Shown: positions 21,071 to 32,414 of the stretch, piece after piece
Layout: each line of letters begins with the position of its first letter
Position numbering within the stretch: the stretch's first letter is position 1
Assembly: GCA_950295325.1 (NCBI GenBank)
Contig: OX485804.1
Coordinates: forward strand, 7,070,001 to 7,130,000
Reading direction: 5' to 3'
DNA: 60,000 nucleotides
From: Polytrichum commune
Lineage: Eukaryota > Streptophyta > Polytrichopsida > Polytrichales > Polytrichaceae
Position numbers and translations under genes: made by a program
The notes under the pieces: generated by a model
What the model was told of the DNA's origin: nothing
The model's input: only the letters and a program-made list of their open reading frames with translations
Databases searched by the model: none

Positions 21071-22260
21071 CAAGATACGGGAGGGGTAAATTAACTACCC
21101 CAAAGCACAAAAGCTTTTAGGTGAGCTTCGCAAGAGCAAGGTGCTCAAAGAGGTTAAGTTGGTGGACGGATTGTTCAAGTGCAAACAAAGTCGGGTATAT
21201 GTGCCACAAGGCAAGTTGAGGCTATCGGTTTTGAAGGAGGAATATGATAGTCCTATTGCCGGCCATAGAGGAGAAAGAAAAAGCCGCCATAGAATGGTGT
21301 CAAAGAGGTACCATTGGCGGTGCATGAAGGAAGATATAGCCCACTTTGTGAAGGCTTGAATCAAAGTGCCAAGTGAACCGAGCCTCTTACCAAAAGCAAG
21401 GCGGCTTCTTGCAACCGTTGCCTATCCCGTTGGCGCCATGGCATGGTATGTGCATGGACTTGATCACAAGTTTGCCGGAGTCACATGGGTATGATGCCAT
21501 CTTGTTGATGGTAGAGCGGTTTGCCAAGTGGGCACACATGGTGCCGATTGTGGGAACCGCCACCGCGTTGGAGACCGCATAGCCTTTTCTCAAAGGATGG
21601 TTGAGGCACCACGGGTTGCCAAGAGTGATTGTGTGGGATCAAGATCCAAAGTTCACAAGTGCATTTTCAATACATTTCTCTAAGGAGGTCGGAATGAAAC
21701 TAAGGTTTAGCACGACCTTGCATTCCCAAATGAATGGGAAATCGGAGCGTGTGAATGGAGTCTTGAAGCAATACTTGAGGAACTTGGTGGGTGCGGACCA
21801 AGGAGATTGGGCGGACTATGTGGGTCGAGCGGAGTGTAATTGCAATGTAGCCACGCACTTGGCTACCAAGGGGTGGTCTTTGGTGGTGGCTTATGGAGTG
21901 GATGCGCTCCAACCTATTAACCTAGCTCTCGAGGGGGCACATTCAACACTAGAGTTCAACCAAGATGGTGAGGACTTGGCCAAGAAGCGTGAACAAGTCT
22001 TGGAGATGACCAAGTTGTTGGTGGAGAAAGCCCGAAGGTGCTACGGAGTGCAAGTCAATGCCGGAAGATGCGAAGTGGAGAATGAGGTGTGTCAAAAGGC
22101 GTTGTTGAATGTGAACAACTTCACTTAGCCGGAAGGCCTCACTCCAAAGTTCATGTCCAAAATTGGAGCTCCGTTTCCCATTGTGGAACAAGTGGTCAAG
22201 GACATATATAAGTTGGAATTACCGCCGGAGATCAAAGTGCATCCGACATTTCATGTCTCA
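21071..22260 (+). pseudogene. Integrase remnant of element A
   Basis: A zinc-finger-like N-terminus (AGHRGERKSRHRM...) has lost the first Cys of its CxxC to a TGA at about 21358. The catalytic core follows with MDLITSLPESHGYDAILLMV (Asp), PRVIVWDQDPKFTSAF (Asp) and MNGKSERVNGVLKQYLR (Glu), the DDE triad order of Ty3/gypsy integrases. An in-frame TAG at 21580-21582 splits the core and a second TAG lies at 22126-22128. Both occur in other copies. Confidence 0.8.
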
Positions 22261-22408
22261 TTACGAAAGTCATTTTAGGACGACACCTTATGGCCCGATC
22301 ACAAGCAAGTGATTAGGCCACCTCCCGACCTTGTGGACGTCATTTGGAACATGAGGTAAGAGGGCATCCTCAAGTGTAGGAAGCCCAAGTGAAAAGGAAA
22401 GAAAAAAG

Positions 22409-22559
22409 TACAAAGGAATACTTGGTGAAATGGTGAGGATACCATGAGAAAGAAACCGCTTGGGTGGCGGCAAGAGACATGGTCAACACCAATGAATTGG
22501 TGAAGCACTTTGAAGAAACTAAGGCTAGACATTCCAATAAAAAGAAGCGTAGGCATTGA
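22409..22559 (+). pseudogene. Chromodomain remnant of element A
   Basis: In one frame: TKEYLVKW, then TGA (22434-22436), then GYHEKETAWVAARDMVNTNE and LVKHF. This is the YLVKW.GY...E.TW...L...F pattern of retrotransposon chromodomains, which classifies the family as a chromovirus. The TGA after LVKW is shared by all five copies with this region. Confidence 0.8.
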
Positions 22560-23373
22560 TGAGGACATCAATCTCCTTTAGTGGGGGAGAGACTCTAGTA
22601 GCAAACATAGCTTCGAGGTTAATTGCTCCACAACATTAACTTGTTCTTTGGCTTGAGGGAATAAAGTCCAAACTTTAGTGGTGCAAAGAGAAAAGTATGA
22701 GATGAGGTCCTAGTCTTGTACTTGTGCTTGGTTAATGGAAGAGGGGGAATAGACATGCCAAACTAGGTTGGGTAAGCCGAGTAATTGGGGCCATGGCTTG
22801 GAGGGGCCTTGGATAAAACCAAGAAACTTCTTAGTTGTGGGCTTGTCCGGGCGGGGACAAGGTGATGGCGCGTGCTCATAAAAGTGCTACCCGCGAGCTA
22901 ACGAGAGTTGGCGCATGGGAGTCATGAACCCATGTCTCGAAAGAGCAAAGTGGGAACCGAGTCGGGCGGGACTTGGCATCACCCCCGTGCGATCGAGGCG
23001 TGGCTTAACAATGGAAAGCCATCTCGGAGTTGCAACCGAGACAACTTAGTGGAAGCGTTGAGGTCTCGCCTAGATGTGTCATGTTAGGCTAGTGGAGCCT
23101 AACGGGGGGAGGCCCCAAAGGAGGGGCAACCCAAGTGAGTCCCAAAGTAGGTGGGTCTAGTATAGGTTAGGTCCTTGGATGAGAGATCCAAGGTCGCTAA
23201 CGGACCACCTAGGAAGGACACCTTTGGGACTATGCCAAATTTGAAGATGCATTGTGGGGGTCGCGCCCTAAGGTAAACACAATGCCGCACCATAGAGGAT
23301 GGCAACTTGAGAATTGGTGTGCCGACTACGAGTATAGTCGATGAGGGCATCGACTCCGTTTGGTGGGGGTGAG
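22560..23373 (+). other. 3' untranslated region of A with polypurine tract
   Basis: Non-coding 0.8 kb starting 'tagtgggggagagac'. It ends in the polypurine tract tggtgggggtgag (23361-23373) immediately before the 3' LTR, where plus-strand synthesis would be primed. C and D landed in the equivalent part of B, and E at its start in D. Confidence 0.7.
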
Positions 23374-24349
23374 TGTCGCGCACCTCTCCATGAGGAGTGC
23401 CCGAAACACCATGGGCACAAGGGGGACCCCGGAGTGACACCCGGGACTTGTGGCGCCGTTGGTGAGAGGGCCCAAGTGATCCTAGTGTGGGTGAGGGCCC
23501 CGGGCGTTGGGAACGCCTCCCACCCACGAAGACTAGGAGGCACAAGGGTAAGGCCATGAGCTATGCGTAGCTCATGGCGTGGTGATTCTAGAAAGCTCAA
23601 GAACACCTCAATCGGAGGTGTGAGCTAGGAGTTATGGCCATTTGAGTGGGGCGCTGTCCCGGGACAGCGCCCTGCTACAGCAGTGCCTGGGAGTGATTCC
23701 CGGGACTGCAAAGGTTCAAACAGGCATAACTTCCTCACCACTTGCCCGAATGGGGCAAGTGAGGAGTCCATCGGCATCTACGTGAAGCGTAGATGAAGAT
23801 GGAGTGGTTGGTTTCTGGAATCAGACATCATACAAGGAAGTTATGATGGTCTGAAGCTGCTGGGGGGTTCTAGGCCCAGCAGCTAAAGGAAAATGTCCAC
23901 TTGGCCCCAACTCTTGGTAGAGAGACAAGAGGTTGGTTGACGGTGGGGTAGGGGCCCCGCGTAGAGTCCTAGAGGCTTATATGGGTGAGGTGGTGTGGCC
24001 TCACCCACCCGAGGCCGAACGGCAAGGCCTCCATGTGCTTTGGCCTATTGTGAGGCCATAGTTGCCTAGTATGGTTCGGGTTGTTGTAGTGTTGCTCCGG
24101 CAACGCGATGATCAACATAGGATTGGACTTCCATGGATGGAAGTCCACATTGGGGAAATGGGTTACCGATTAAGGGGTGAGTCCCGAAAGCAAAGTAGGA
24201 GGGTTGGTTCCCTCCTATGAACTATTGGTCCGGGGTTAGAGGAGCTAACCATTAGCATGGCGGTATGCGAAGGGTTAGCCACTCGTAACCTTTGCTAGAA
24301 TTGAAAATTGGCATGATTGGTCAAGGGGGGGCTAGCAAGGGTTGCGACA
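23374..24349 (+). repeat. 3' LTR of element A
   Basis: 976 bp with no difference from 17294-18269 that I can find. It is followed by TCCAT. Confidence 0.92.
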
Positions 24350-24796
24350 TCCATCCATGGAAGTCCAATCCTATGTTGATCATCGCGTTGCCGGAGCAAC
24401 ACTACAACAACCCGAACCATACTAGGCAACTATGGCCTCACAATGGGCCAAAGCCCATGGAGGCCGTGCCGTTCGGCCTCGGGTGGGTGAGGCCACACCA
24501 CCTCACCCATATAAGCCTCTAGGACTTCACGCGGGGCCCCTACCCCACCGTCAACCAACCTCTTGTCTCTCTACCAAGAGTTGGGGCCAAGTGGACATTT
24601 TCCCTTAGCCGCTGGGCCTAGAAGACCCTAGCAGCTTCAGACCATCATAACTTCCTTGTATGATGTCTGATTCCAGCAACCAACAACTCCATCTTCATCT
24701 ACGCTTCACGTAGATGCCAATGGACTCCTCACTTGCCCCATTCGGGCAAGTGGTGAGGAAGTTATGCCTGTTTGAACCTTGGCAGTCCCGGGAATC
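24350..24796 (-). repeat. 3' LTR of element O, continued, truncated at GAATC
   Basis: Resumes exactly after A with the second copy of TCCAT. It keeps the O-specific variants ('ggacttcacgcgggg', 'cccttagccgctggg') also seen in the LTR at 58004. It stops at GAATC (24792-24796) where B begins. The remainder, which should start 'GAATCactcccagg' after B, is not found in the window. Confidence 0.85.
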
Positions 24797-26155
24797 TGTC
24801 GCAACCCATGCTAGGTCCCTTGATAATCTTGCCAATTTTCGTTTCTAGCAAAGGTTACGAGCGCTAACCCTTCGCATTCCGCCATGCTAATGGATAGCTC
24901 CTCTTACCCCGGACCAATAGTTCATAGGAGCGAACCAACCCTCCTACTTTGCTTTCGGGACTCACCCCTTAATCGGTAACCCATTTCCCCAATGTGGACT
25001 TCCATCCATGGAAGTCCAATCCTATGTTGATCATCGCGTTGCCGGAGCAACACTACAACAACCTGAACCATACTAGGCAACTATGGCCCCACAATGGGCC
25101 AATGCCCATGGAGGCCGTGCCGTTCGGCCTCGGGTGGGTGAGGCCATACCACCTCACCCATATAAGCTTCTAGGACTCTACACGGAGCCCCTACCCCACC
25201 GCCAACCAACCTCTTGTCTCTCTACCAAGAGTTGGGGCCAAGTGGACATTTTCCCTTAGCAGCTGGGCCTAGAACCCCCCCCCAGCAGCTTCAGACCATC
25301 ATAACTTCCTTGTATGATGTTTGATCAGAACAACCAACCACTCCATCCTCATCTACGCTTCACGTAGATGCCGATGGACTCCTCGCTTGCCCCATTCGGG
25401 CAAGTCTTGAGGAAGTTATGCCTGTTTGAACCTGGGCAGTCCCGGGAATCACTCCCAGGCACTGCTGTACCAGGGCGCTGTCCCGGGACAGCGCCCCACT
25501 CAAATGGCCATAAAGAAAGAGAAAGAGAAACTCCGGTCCCTTTTTAGCAAGGGGCCGGCGTGAATAAAGTGTCCGTTCGTAATGCCAGTGAACCCGATGA
25601 CCACTGGACAAGGGGACACTGGGACAATACTACTCTCCCCTTTCGAGGATGGACACTATGTGACACACTATACTAGTTCCTAGCTAGCCACTAGTGCCTT
25701 GAAGATACCGGACATGGTATCCCCCCAAAGGGCTTTGAGGTACCCATACAACAAGGTCCAAGGACCCCCCACCATAGTTGGGTGGACTAAGGTGGTGAGC
25801 ACCACGCCGGCATGGGGAATAGAACCCACAACCTCCTCATTGGGGGCCATGAGCCTAACCACCAAGCCAAGGCCCGTGCTGCCCTAAATGGCCATAACTC
25901 CTAGCTCACACCTCGGATTGAGGTGTTCTTGAGCATTCTAGAATCACCACGCCATGAGCTACGCATAGCTCATGGCCTTACCCTTGTGCCTCCTAGTCTT
26001 CGTGGATGGGAGGCATTCCCAACGCCCGGGGACCTCATCCACACTAGGATCACTTGGGCCCTCTCACCAACGGCGGCACAAGTCCCGGGTGTCATTCTAG
26101 GGTCCCCCTTGTGCCCATGGTGTTTCGGGCACTCCTCATGGAGAGGTGCGCGACA
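24797..26155 (-). repeat. 3' LTR of element B, carrying a SINE
   Basis: Starts TGTCGCAACCCATG and ends GGTGCGCGACA, and is immediately followed by the reverse of the polypurine tract (26156-26168). It belongs to the short LTR subtype ('taatcggtaacccatttcccc'). It is lengthened to 1,359 bp by a 372-bp SINE with a 12-bp target duplication. Confidence 0.85.
25514..25885 (-). mobile_element. tRNA-derived SINE with T-rich 3' end
   Basis: Flanked by 12-bp direct repeats aaatggccataa (25502-25513 and 25886-25897). On the minus strand it starts GGGCAGCACGGG. It has a pol III A box (GGCTTGGTGGTTAGG, within 25868-25851) and B box (GGTTCTATTCC, 25826-25816) at tRNA-like spacing, and ends ..GGAGTTTCTCTTTCTC. 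A T-rich rather than A-rich end recalls the plant Au SINE group, but I cannot confirm the family. Confidence 0.8.
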
Positions 26156-26364
26156 CTCACCCCCACCAAACGGAGTCGATGCCTTCATCGACTATACTCG
26201 TAGTCGGCACACCAATTCTCAAGTTGCCATCCTCTATGGTGCGGCATTGTGTTTACTTTAGGGCGCGACCCCCACAATGCATCTTCGAATTTGGCATAGT
26301 CCCGAAGGTGTCGTTCCTAGGTGGTCCGTTAGCGACCATGGATCTTTCATCCAAGGACCTAACC
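26156..26364 (-). other. 3' UTR of element B, distal part
   Basis: Reverse copy of the family's last ~210 bases before the 3' LTR, with the polypurine tract at 26156-26168. C interrupts it at TAACC (26360-26364), and it resumes at 33391. Confidence 0.8.
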
Positions 26365-27340
26365 TGTCGCGCACCTCTCCATGAGGAGTGCCCGAAACAC
26401 CATGGGCACAAGGGGGACCCCGGAGTGACACCCGGGACTTGTGGCGCCGTTGGTGAGAGGGCCCAAGTGATCCTAGTGTGGGTGAGGGCCCCGGGCGTTG
26501 GGAACACCTCCCACCCACGAAGATTAGGAGGCACAAGGGTAAGGCCATGAGTTATGCGTAGCTCATGGCGTGGTGATTCTAGAAAGCTCAAGAACACCTC
26601 AATCGGAGGTGTGAGCTAGGAGTTATGGCCATTCGAGTGGGGCGCTGTCCCGGGACAGCGCCCTGGTACAGCAGTGCCTGGGAGTGATTCCCGGGACTGC
26701 CAAGGTTCAAGCAGGCATAACTTCCTCAAGACTTGCTCAAATGGAGCAAGTGAGGGGTCCGTCGGCATCTACGTGAAGCGTAGATGAACATGGAGTGGTT
26801 GGTTGTTATGATCAGACATCATACAAGGAAGTTATGATGGTCTGAAGCTGCTGGGGGGGTTCTAGGCCCAGCAGCTAAAGGAAAATGTCCACTTGGCCCC
26901 AACTCTTGGTAGAGAGACAAGAGGTTGGTTGACGGTGGGGTAGGGGCCCCGCGTGAAGTCCTAGAGGCTTATATGGGTGAGGTGGTGTGGCCTCACCCAC
27001 CCGAGGCCGAACGGCAAGGCCTCCATGGGCTTTGGCCTATTGTGAGGCCATAGTTGCCTAGTATGGTCCGGGTTGTTGTAGTGTTGCTCCGGCAACGCGA
27101 TGATCAACATAGGATTGGACTTCCATGGATGGAAGTCCACATTGGGGAAATGGGTTACCGATTAAGGGGTGAGTCCCGAAAGCAAAGTAGGAGGGTTGGT
27201 TCCCTCCTATGAACTATTGGTCCGGGGTTAGAGGAGCTAACCATTAGCATGGCGGTATGCGAAGGGTTAGCCACTCGTAACCTTTGCTAGAATTGAAAAT
27301 TGGCAAGATGGTCAAGGGGGGGCTAGCAAGGGTTGCGACA
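26365..27340 (+). repeat. 5' LTR of element C
   Basis: 976 bp of the short subtype, followed by the variant primer site at 27343. Confidence 0.92.
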
Positions 27341-27342
27341 CT

Positions 27343-27354
27343 TGGTATGAGAGC
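27343..27354 (+). promoter_or_regulatory. Primer binding site of C with one mismatch
   Basis: TGGTATGAGAGC, where A, B, D, E and O have TGGTATCAGAGC. The change lies in the part that pairs with the tRNA 3' end, and may have arisen after insertion. Confidence 0.8.
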
Positions 27355-27391
27355 AGGGTTCCAATATTTGAGCTAGCACTTTGAGGGAGAC

Positions 27392-28890
27392 ATGGCTATC
27401 AAACCTGAGGGTTATTATGGTGAGCCCGGGGTTTCCAAAAGGTTGTGAGGCTCAAATTGGAACAAAGATCATGTGTAAATGGAATTTGACCATACCATTA
27501 GTTCTAACAACAATGGTGGACATGATGGTGGATTGAGTAAGGAAAATGGTGGAGTCCTTTGAAAGGGCTCCCGCGCGCACACCTCAAAAAAACATTTGGG
27601 GCCTAGAATACCGAATGCACCCAAAACCTTGGAGGGCATTAATGTTCGATTGAAATTCCAATTCGAAATGCTTGGAAGGTATTGATGTTGGAATGAATTT
27701 GGTGGAAATGAGGCGTCCGGGCCTCTTAAGGCGTATATGCGCGCATTTCACACCCAAATGAATTGTACATCTTAGATGAACGAGCTTTCTAAGAAATGCA
27801 TCGTTTTAGGTGGGTTTCAAAAGCGGGTGGTGAAGACCAAGTTCAAATTCCCAAAATTTATTGAGGTTGTGGCGGGGATCATCAAAATTGCCATGAGCAT
27901 CAAGGCCGATGACCCCATTAAACAATTTGGCGGTGCATTACAACAATGGACGTTGAGGGGAGATAGGTACCCCACCAAATAATACTTGTGCCGCGAACCG
28001 AATGTAAGACGATGGCATTGTGGCCAAGGCTAGTAGCCTTAAGCCGAGGCCAAGTCTTTTGTACCTTGAGGCTCAAATGAATGGGAGACTTGTCTCATGG
28101 GTTGACAAAGAGGCTACCACTTCTTCTTGAGCCCAAAACTCATAAGGGAGTTGGGGCTTGCCTATTGGTAGAGCGGGCAAGCCCACCAAGGTGCGGTTTG
28201 GAAAGGGTGAACCGCATGAGACAAAGGAGGCCGCGATGCATGTAACCTTTCAATGTGGGACATTGGATTTTGTCAAAATTTCACACCAAGTGAAATAGAT
28301 GAAATGCATGTCATTATGAAGGCCGCCTTCTTTGAAACTCACATGATAGATGTGAGGTGCAAGCCGGTGTGCTTGCCGTGCATTATGATGTGTCATAATG
28401 GCAAAGAATTGAAGTTCAAATTAACAATAACTCCTATGGTAGGAGGACCTAAGTTGAATTTGGTCTTAATGGACCGAATAAAATTTTAAAAAAACAAAAA
28501 AAAACTTAATGGTCGTGGTTCAATTGGAGCAACTCCAATGAACGTATGGGGAGGCTAGGAAAGATGGGCCTCCCCCAAACAACATTGGTGCGATGTTGGT
28601 GAGATACAAGGATGTATTCACCAATGTGTTGCCCAAAACAAAAATTAAAAAATTAAAAAAAATAGACCGCCAAGGAGTGAAAAATAACTTTGTTCAACGA
28701 GAGATTGAGTTCTTGAGGTATGTGGTGACAAAGGAAGTTGGTGGACGAACATGAAGAATGTCAAGGCAATCCAAAAGGAGAATTGGCCCTTGATTCAAAA
28801 AGGGCTTAGGTCATTTGTTGACCTAGCCAATTAGTACCACAACTTCATTCGAGAGTTTTCTAAGGTTGCTAGGACCTTATTCAACTTATT
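27392..28890 (+). pseudogene. gag, protease/linker and RT thumb remnants of C
   Basis: The gag start ATGGCTATC is at 27392. The ~55-bp array is collapsed to about one unit (27985-28020). The protease/linker matches A (VTFQCGTLDF at 28236 onward, GDVFTNV-like at 28610). Two A-rich stretches (28484-28507, 28638-28665) interrupt it. The RT core is missing as in A, with thumb motif IEFLRYVVTKEVGG at about 28705. Confidence 0.7.
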
Positions 28891-28899
28891 GAGGAAAAT

Positions 28900-29800
28900 G
28901 GCTATCCCAAGAGTGGGATGAGCCTTGTCACCAAGCCTTTGGGGGGGCTAAAAAACAAGTTCTCTTCGCCGCCCGTGCTTAAGTTCGCGGACTTTGACAA
29001 ACCTTTTGAGGTGCATACGGGGGCGAGTGACTTTAGCATTGGCGGATGTTGAGGCAAAATGGATGGCCATTGTATATAAGAGCATGAAGCTCGATGGTTG
29101 TCCAACCTTGTCCAACTTATGCAAGAAATGGCTATCCCAAAAGTGGGATGAGCCTTGCCACCAAGTCTTTAAGGAGCTTAAGACGAAGTTCTGTTCGCCG
29201 CCCGTGCTCAAGTTTGCGAAATTTGACAAACCTTTTGAGGTGCATACGGGGGCGAGTAACTTTACCATTGGCGGATGTTGATCCAAGATGGATGCCCATT
29301 GCATATGGGAGCATTAAGCTTAAAGGTTGTCAAACCTTGTGCGACTTGTGAAAGAAATGGCTATCTTAAGAGTGGGATGAGCCTTGCCCCAAAGTCTTTG
29401 GGGAGCTTAATACAAAGTTGTCTTTGCCACCCGTGTTCAAGTTCGCGGAGCTTGACAAACCCTTTGAGGTGAATACGGGGTGGCGAGTGACTTTGCCATT
29501 GGCGGATGGTTAATGTAAGATGGATGGCCATTGCATAAGAGAGCGTTAAGCTTGATGGTTATCCGACCTTATCCGACTTGTGAAAGAAATGGCTATCCCA
29601 AGAGTGGGATGAGCCTTGCCACCAAGTCTTTAGGGAGCTTGAGAGCAAGTGTTCTTAGACGCCCGTGCTCAAGTTCGCGGAGCTTGACAAACCTTTTGAG
29701 GTGTATACGGGGGTGATTAACTTTGCCAATGGCGGATTCTTGATGTAAGATGGATGGCCATTGCATATGGGAGCATGAAGCTCGATGGTTGTCAAAGAAG
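28900..29800 (+). repeat. RNase H tandem array of C, four units
   Basis: Units start at 28900, 29130, 29359 and 29591 (period 229-232 bp), the longest array in the window. Each encodes KWLSQ(E/K)WDEPCHQ...FEVHTGAS-F. The Gly replaces the first catalytic Asp in every unit where the motif can be read. Confidence 0.85.
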
Positions 29801-31601
29801 ACAACCAACTCATGACAAAGAATTTCTTTGCCGTAGTACATTGCTTGAAGATGTGGCGACACTATTTGGGGTTGCACAAAGCAAAGGTCTACATGGACAA
29901 TGTGTCCTAAAAGAATTTTGACATTCAAGCGCAAGTAAGCGCCAAGTCATTGCGGTGGCATGATAGCTTGGCGCTTATGAAGGTGGATTTGATCCACAAA
30001 CCGGACCGTGGAAATGTGGTGCCGGATGCGCGAAGTAGACCGGAAGAGTTCCAAGCAATGAGAACCATCCAAACCTTGTGGCTAATGTGTGCCGGTGAAG
30101 GAAACTTGTGATGCAAGATACGGGAGGGGTAAATTTACTACCCCAAAGCACAAATGCTTTTAGGTGAGCTTCGCAAGAGCAAGGTGCTCAAAGAGGTTAA
30201 GTTGGTGGACGGATTGTTCAAGTGCAAGCAAAGTTGGGTGTATGTGCCACAAGGCAAGTTGAGGCTATCGGTTTTGAAGGAGGAATATGATAGTCTTATT
30301 GCCGGCCATAGAGGAGAAAGAAACAACCGCCGTAGAATGGTGTCAAGGAGGTACCATTGGCCGTGCATAAAAGAAGATATAACCCACTTTGTAAAGGCTT
30401 GGATGAAGTGCCAAGTGAACCGAGCCTCTTACCAAAAGCAAGGCGGTTTCTTGCAACCGTTGCCTATCCCGCCGGGGCCATGGCATAGTATGTGCATGGA
30501 CTTGATCACAAGTTTGCCGGAGTCACATGGGTATGATGCCATCTTGTTGATGGTAGAGGGGTTTGCCAAGTTGGCACACATGGTGCCGATTGTGGGAACC
30601 GCCACCGCGTTGGAGACCGCATAGCCTTTTCTCAAAGGATGGTTGACGAACCACGGGTTGCCAAGAGTGATTGTGTGGGATCAAGATCCAAAGTTCACAA
30701 GTGCATTTTCAATGCATTTCTCTAAGGAGGTTGTATTGAAACTAAGGTTTAGCACGGCCGTGTATTCCCAAATGGATGGGAAAACAAAGCGTGTGAATGG
30801 AGTCTTGAAGCAATACTTGAGGAACTTGGTGGGGGCGGACCAAGGAGATTGGGCGGACTATGTTGGTCGAGCGGAGTGTAATTGCAATGTAGCCACGCAC
30901 TTGGCTACCAAGGGGTGGTCTTTGGTGGTGGCTTATGGAGTGGATGCACTCCAACCTATTAACCTAGCTCTCGAGGGGGCACATTCAACACTAGAGTTTA
31001 ACCAAGATGGTGAGGACTTGGCCAAGGATGGTAAACAAGTCTTGGAGATGACCAAGTTGTTGGTGGAGAAAGCCCGAAGGTGCTACGGAGTGCTAGTAAA
31101 TGCCGGAAGACGCGAAGTGGAGAATGAGGTGGGCCAAAAGGTGTTGTTGAATGTGGACAACTTCACTTAGCCGGAAGGCCTCGCTCCAAAAGTTCATGTC
31201 CAAAATTGGAGCTTCGTTTTCCATTGTGGAACAAGTGTTCAAGGACATGTATAAGTTGGAATTACCGCCGGATATCAAAGTGCATCCGACATTTCATGTC
31301 TCATTACGAAAGTCATTTTAGGACGACACCTTGTGGCCCGATCACAAGCAAGTGATTAGGCCACGTCCCGACCTTGTGGAGGTCATTTGGAACATGAGGT
31401 AAGAGGGCATCCTCAAGTGTAGGAAGCCCAAGTGAAAATGAAAGAAAATGTACAAAGGAGTACTTCGTGAAATGGTGAGGATACCATGAGAAAGAAGCCG
31501 TTTGGGTAGCGGCAAGAGACATGATGAACGGCAAGGAATTGGTAAAGCACTTTGAAGAAACTAAGGCTAGACATTCCAATAAAATGAAGCGTAGGCATTG
31601 A
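29801..31601 (+). pseudogene. Integrase and chromodomain remnants of C
   Basis: Same order as A. The TAG at 30622-30624 and the one at 31168-31170 correspond to those of A, as does the TGA after LVKW. The first CxxC cysteine is Trp (KAWMKCQVN). The catalytic Glu of the SERVN motif is Lys here (KTKRVNGVLKQYLR), a C-specific lesion. Confidence 0.8.
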
Positions 31602-32414
31602 TGAGGACATCAATCTCCTTTAGTGGGGGAGAGACGCTAGTAACACACTTAGCTTCGAGGCTAATTGCTCCACAACATGAACTTGTTCTTTGGCTTGAGG
31701 GAATAAAGTCCAAACTTTAGTGGTGCAAAGAGAAAAGTACGAGATGAGGTCCTAGTCTTGTACTTGTGCTTGGTTAGTGGAAGAGGGGGAATAGATATGC
31801 CAAACTAGGTTGGGTAAGCCGAGTAATTGGGGCCATGGCTAAGAGGGGCCTTGGATAAAACCAAGAAACTTCTTAGCCGTGGGCTTGTCCGGGCGGGGAC
31901 AAGGTGATGGCGCGTGCTCATAAAAGTGCTACCCGCGAGCTAACGAAAGTTGGCGCATGGGAGTCATAAACCCATGTCTCGAAAGAGCAAAGTGGGAACC
32001 GAGTCGGGCGGGACTTGGCATCACCCCCGTGCGATCGAGGCGTGGCTTAACAATGGAAAGCCATCTCGGAGTTGCAACCGAGACAACTTAGTGGAAGCGT
32101 TGAGGTCTCGCCTACATGTGTCACGTTAGGCTAGTGGAGCCTAACGGGGGAGGCCCCAAAGGAGGGGCAACCCAAGTGAGTCCCAAAGTAGGTGGGTCAA
32201 GTGTAGGTTAGGTCCTTGGATGAGAGATCCAAGGTCGCTAACGGACCACCTAGGAACGACACCTTTGGGACTATGCCAAATTTGAAGATGCATTGTGGGG
32301 GTCGCGCCCTAAGGTAAACACAATGCCGCACCATAGAGGATGGCAACTTGAGAATTGGTGTGCCGACTAAGAGTATAGTCGATGAGGGCATCGACTCCGT
32401 TTGGTGGGGGTGAG
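31602..32414 (+). other. 3' UTR of element C
   Basis: Non-coding, ends with the polypurine tract at 32402-32414. Confidence 0.75.

Larger units (their letters stand above)
17294..24349 (+). mobile_element. Element A: complete Ty3/gypsy-type non-autonomous retrotransposon
   Basis: 7,056 bp with two 976-bp LTRs that I find identical by eye, TCCAT target duplications at 17289-17293 and 24350-24354, a tRNA-Met type primer site (TGGTATCAGAGC, 18272-18283) and a polypurine tract (23361-23373). Internal order is gag remnant, protease/linker, RT thumb, RNase H array, integrase, chromodomain, which is the chromovirus order. No frame is intact. It is nested in the 3' LTR of O. Confidence 0.92.

Noticed and set aside
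21601-22128. The 175-residue frame as a standalone gene
   Set aside because: It is the second half of the integrase core after a shared stop codon and is repeated in all copies. It is annotated as part of the pseudogene.
25514-25885. A functional tRNA gene
   Set aside because: A and B boxes are present, but there is no cloverleaf and the unit is flanked by target duplications, so it is a SINE.
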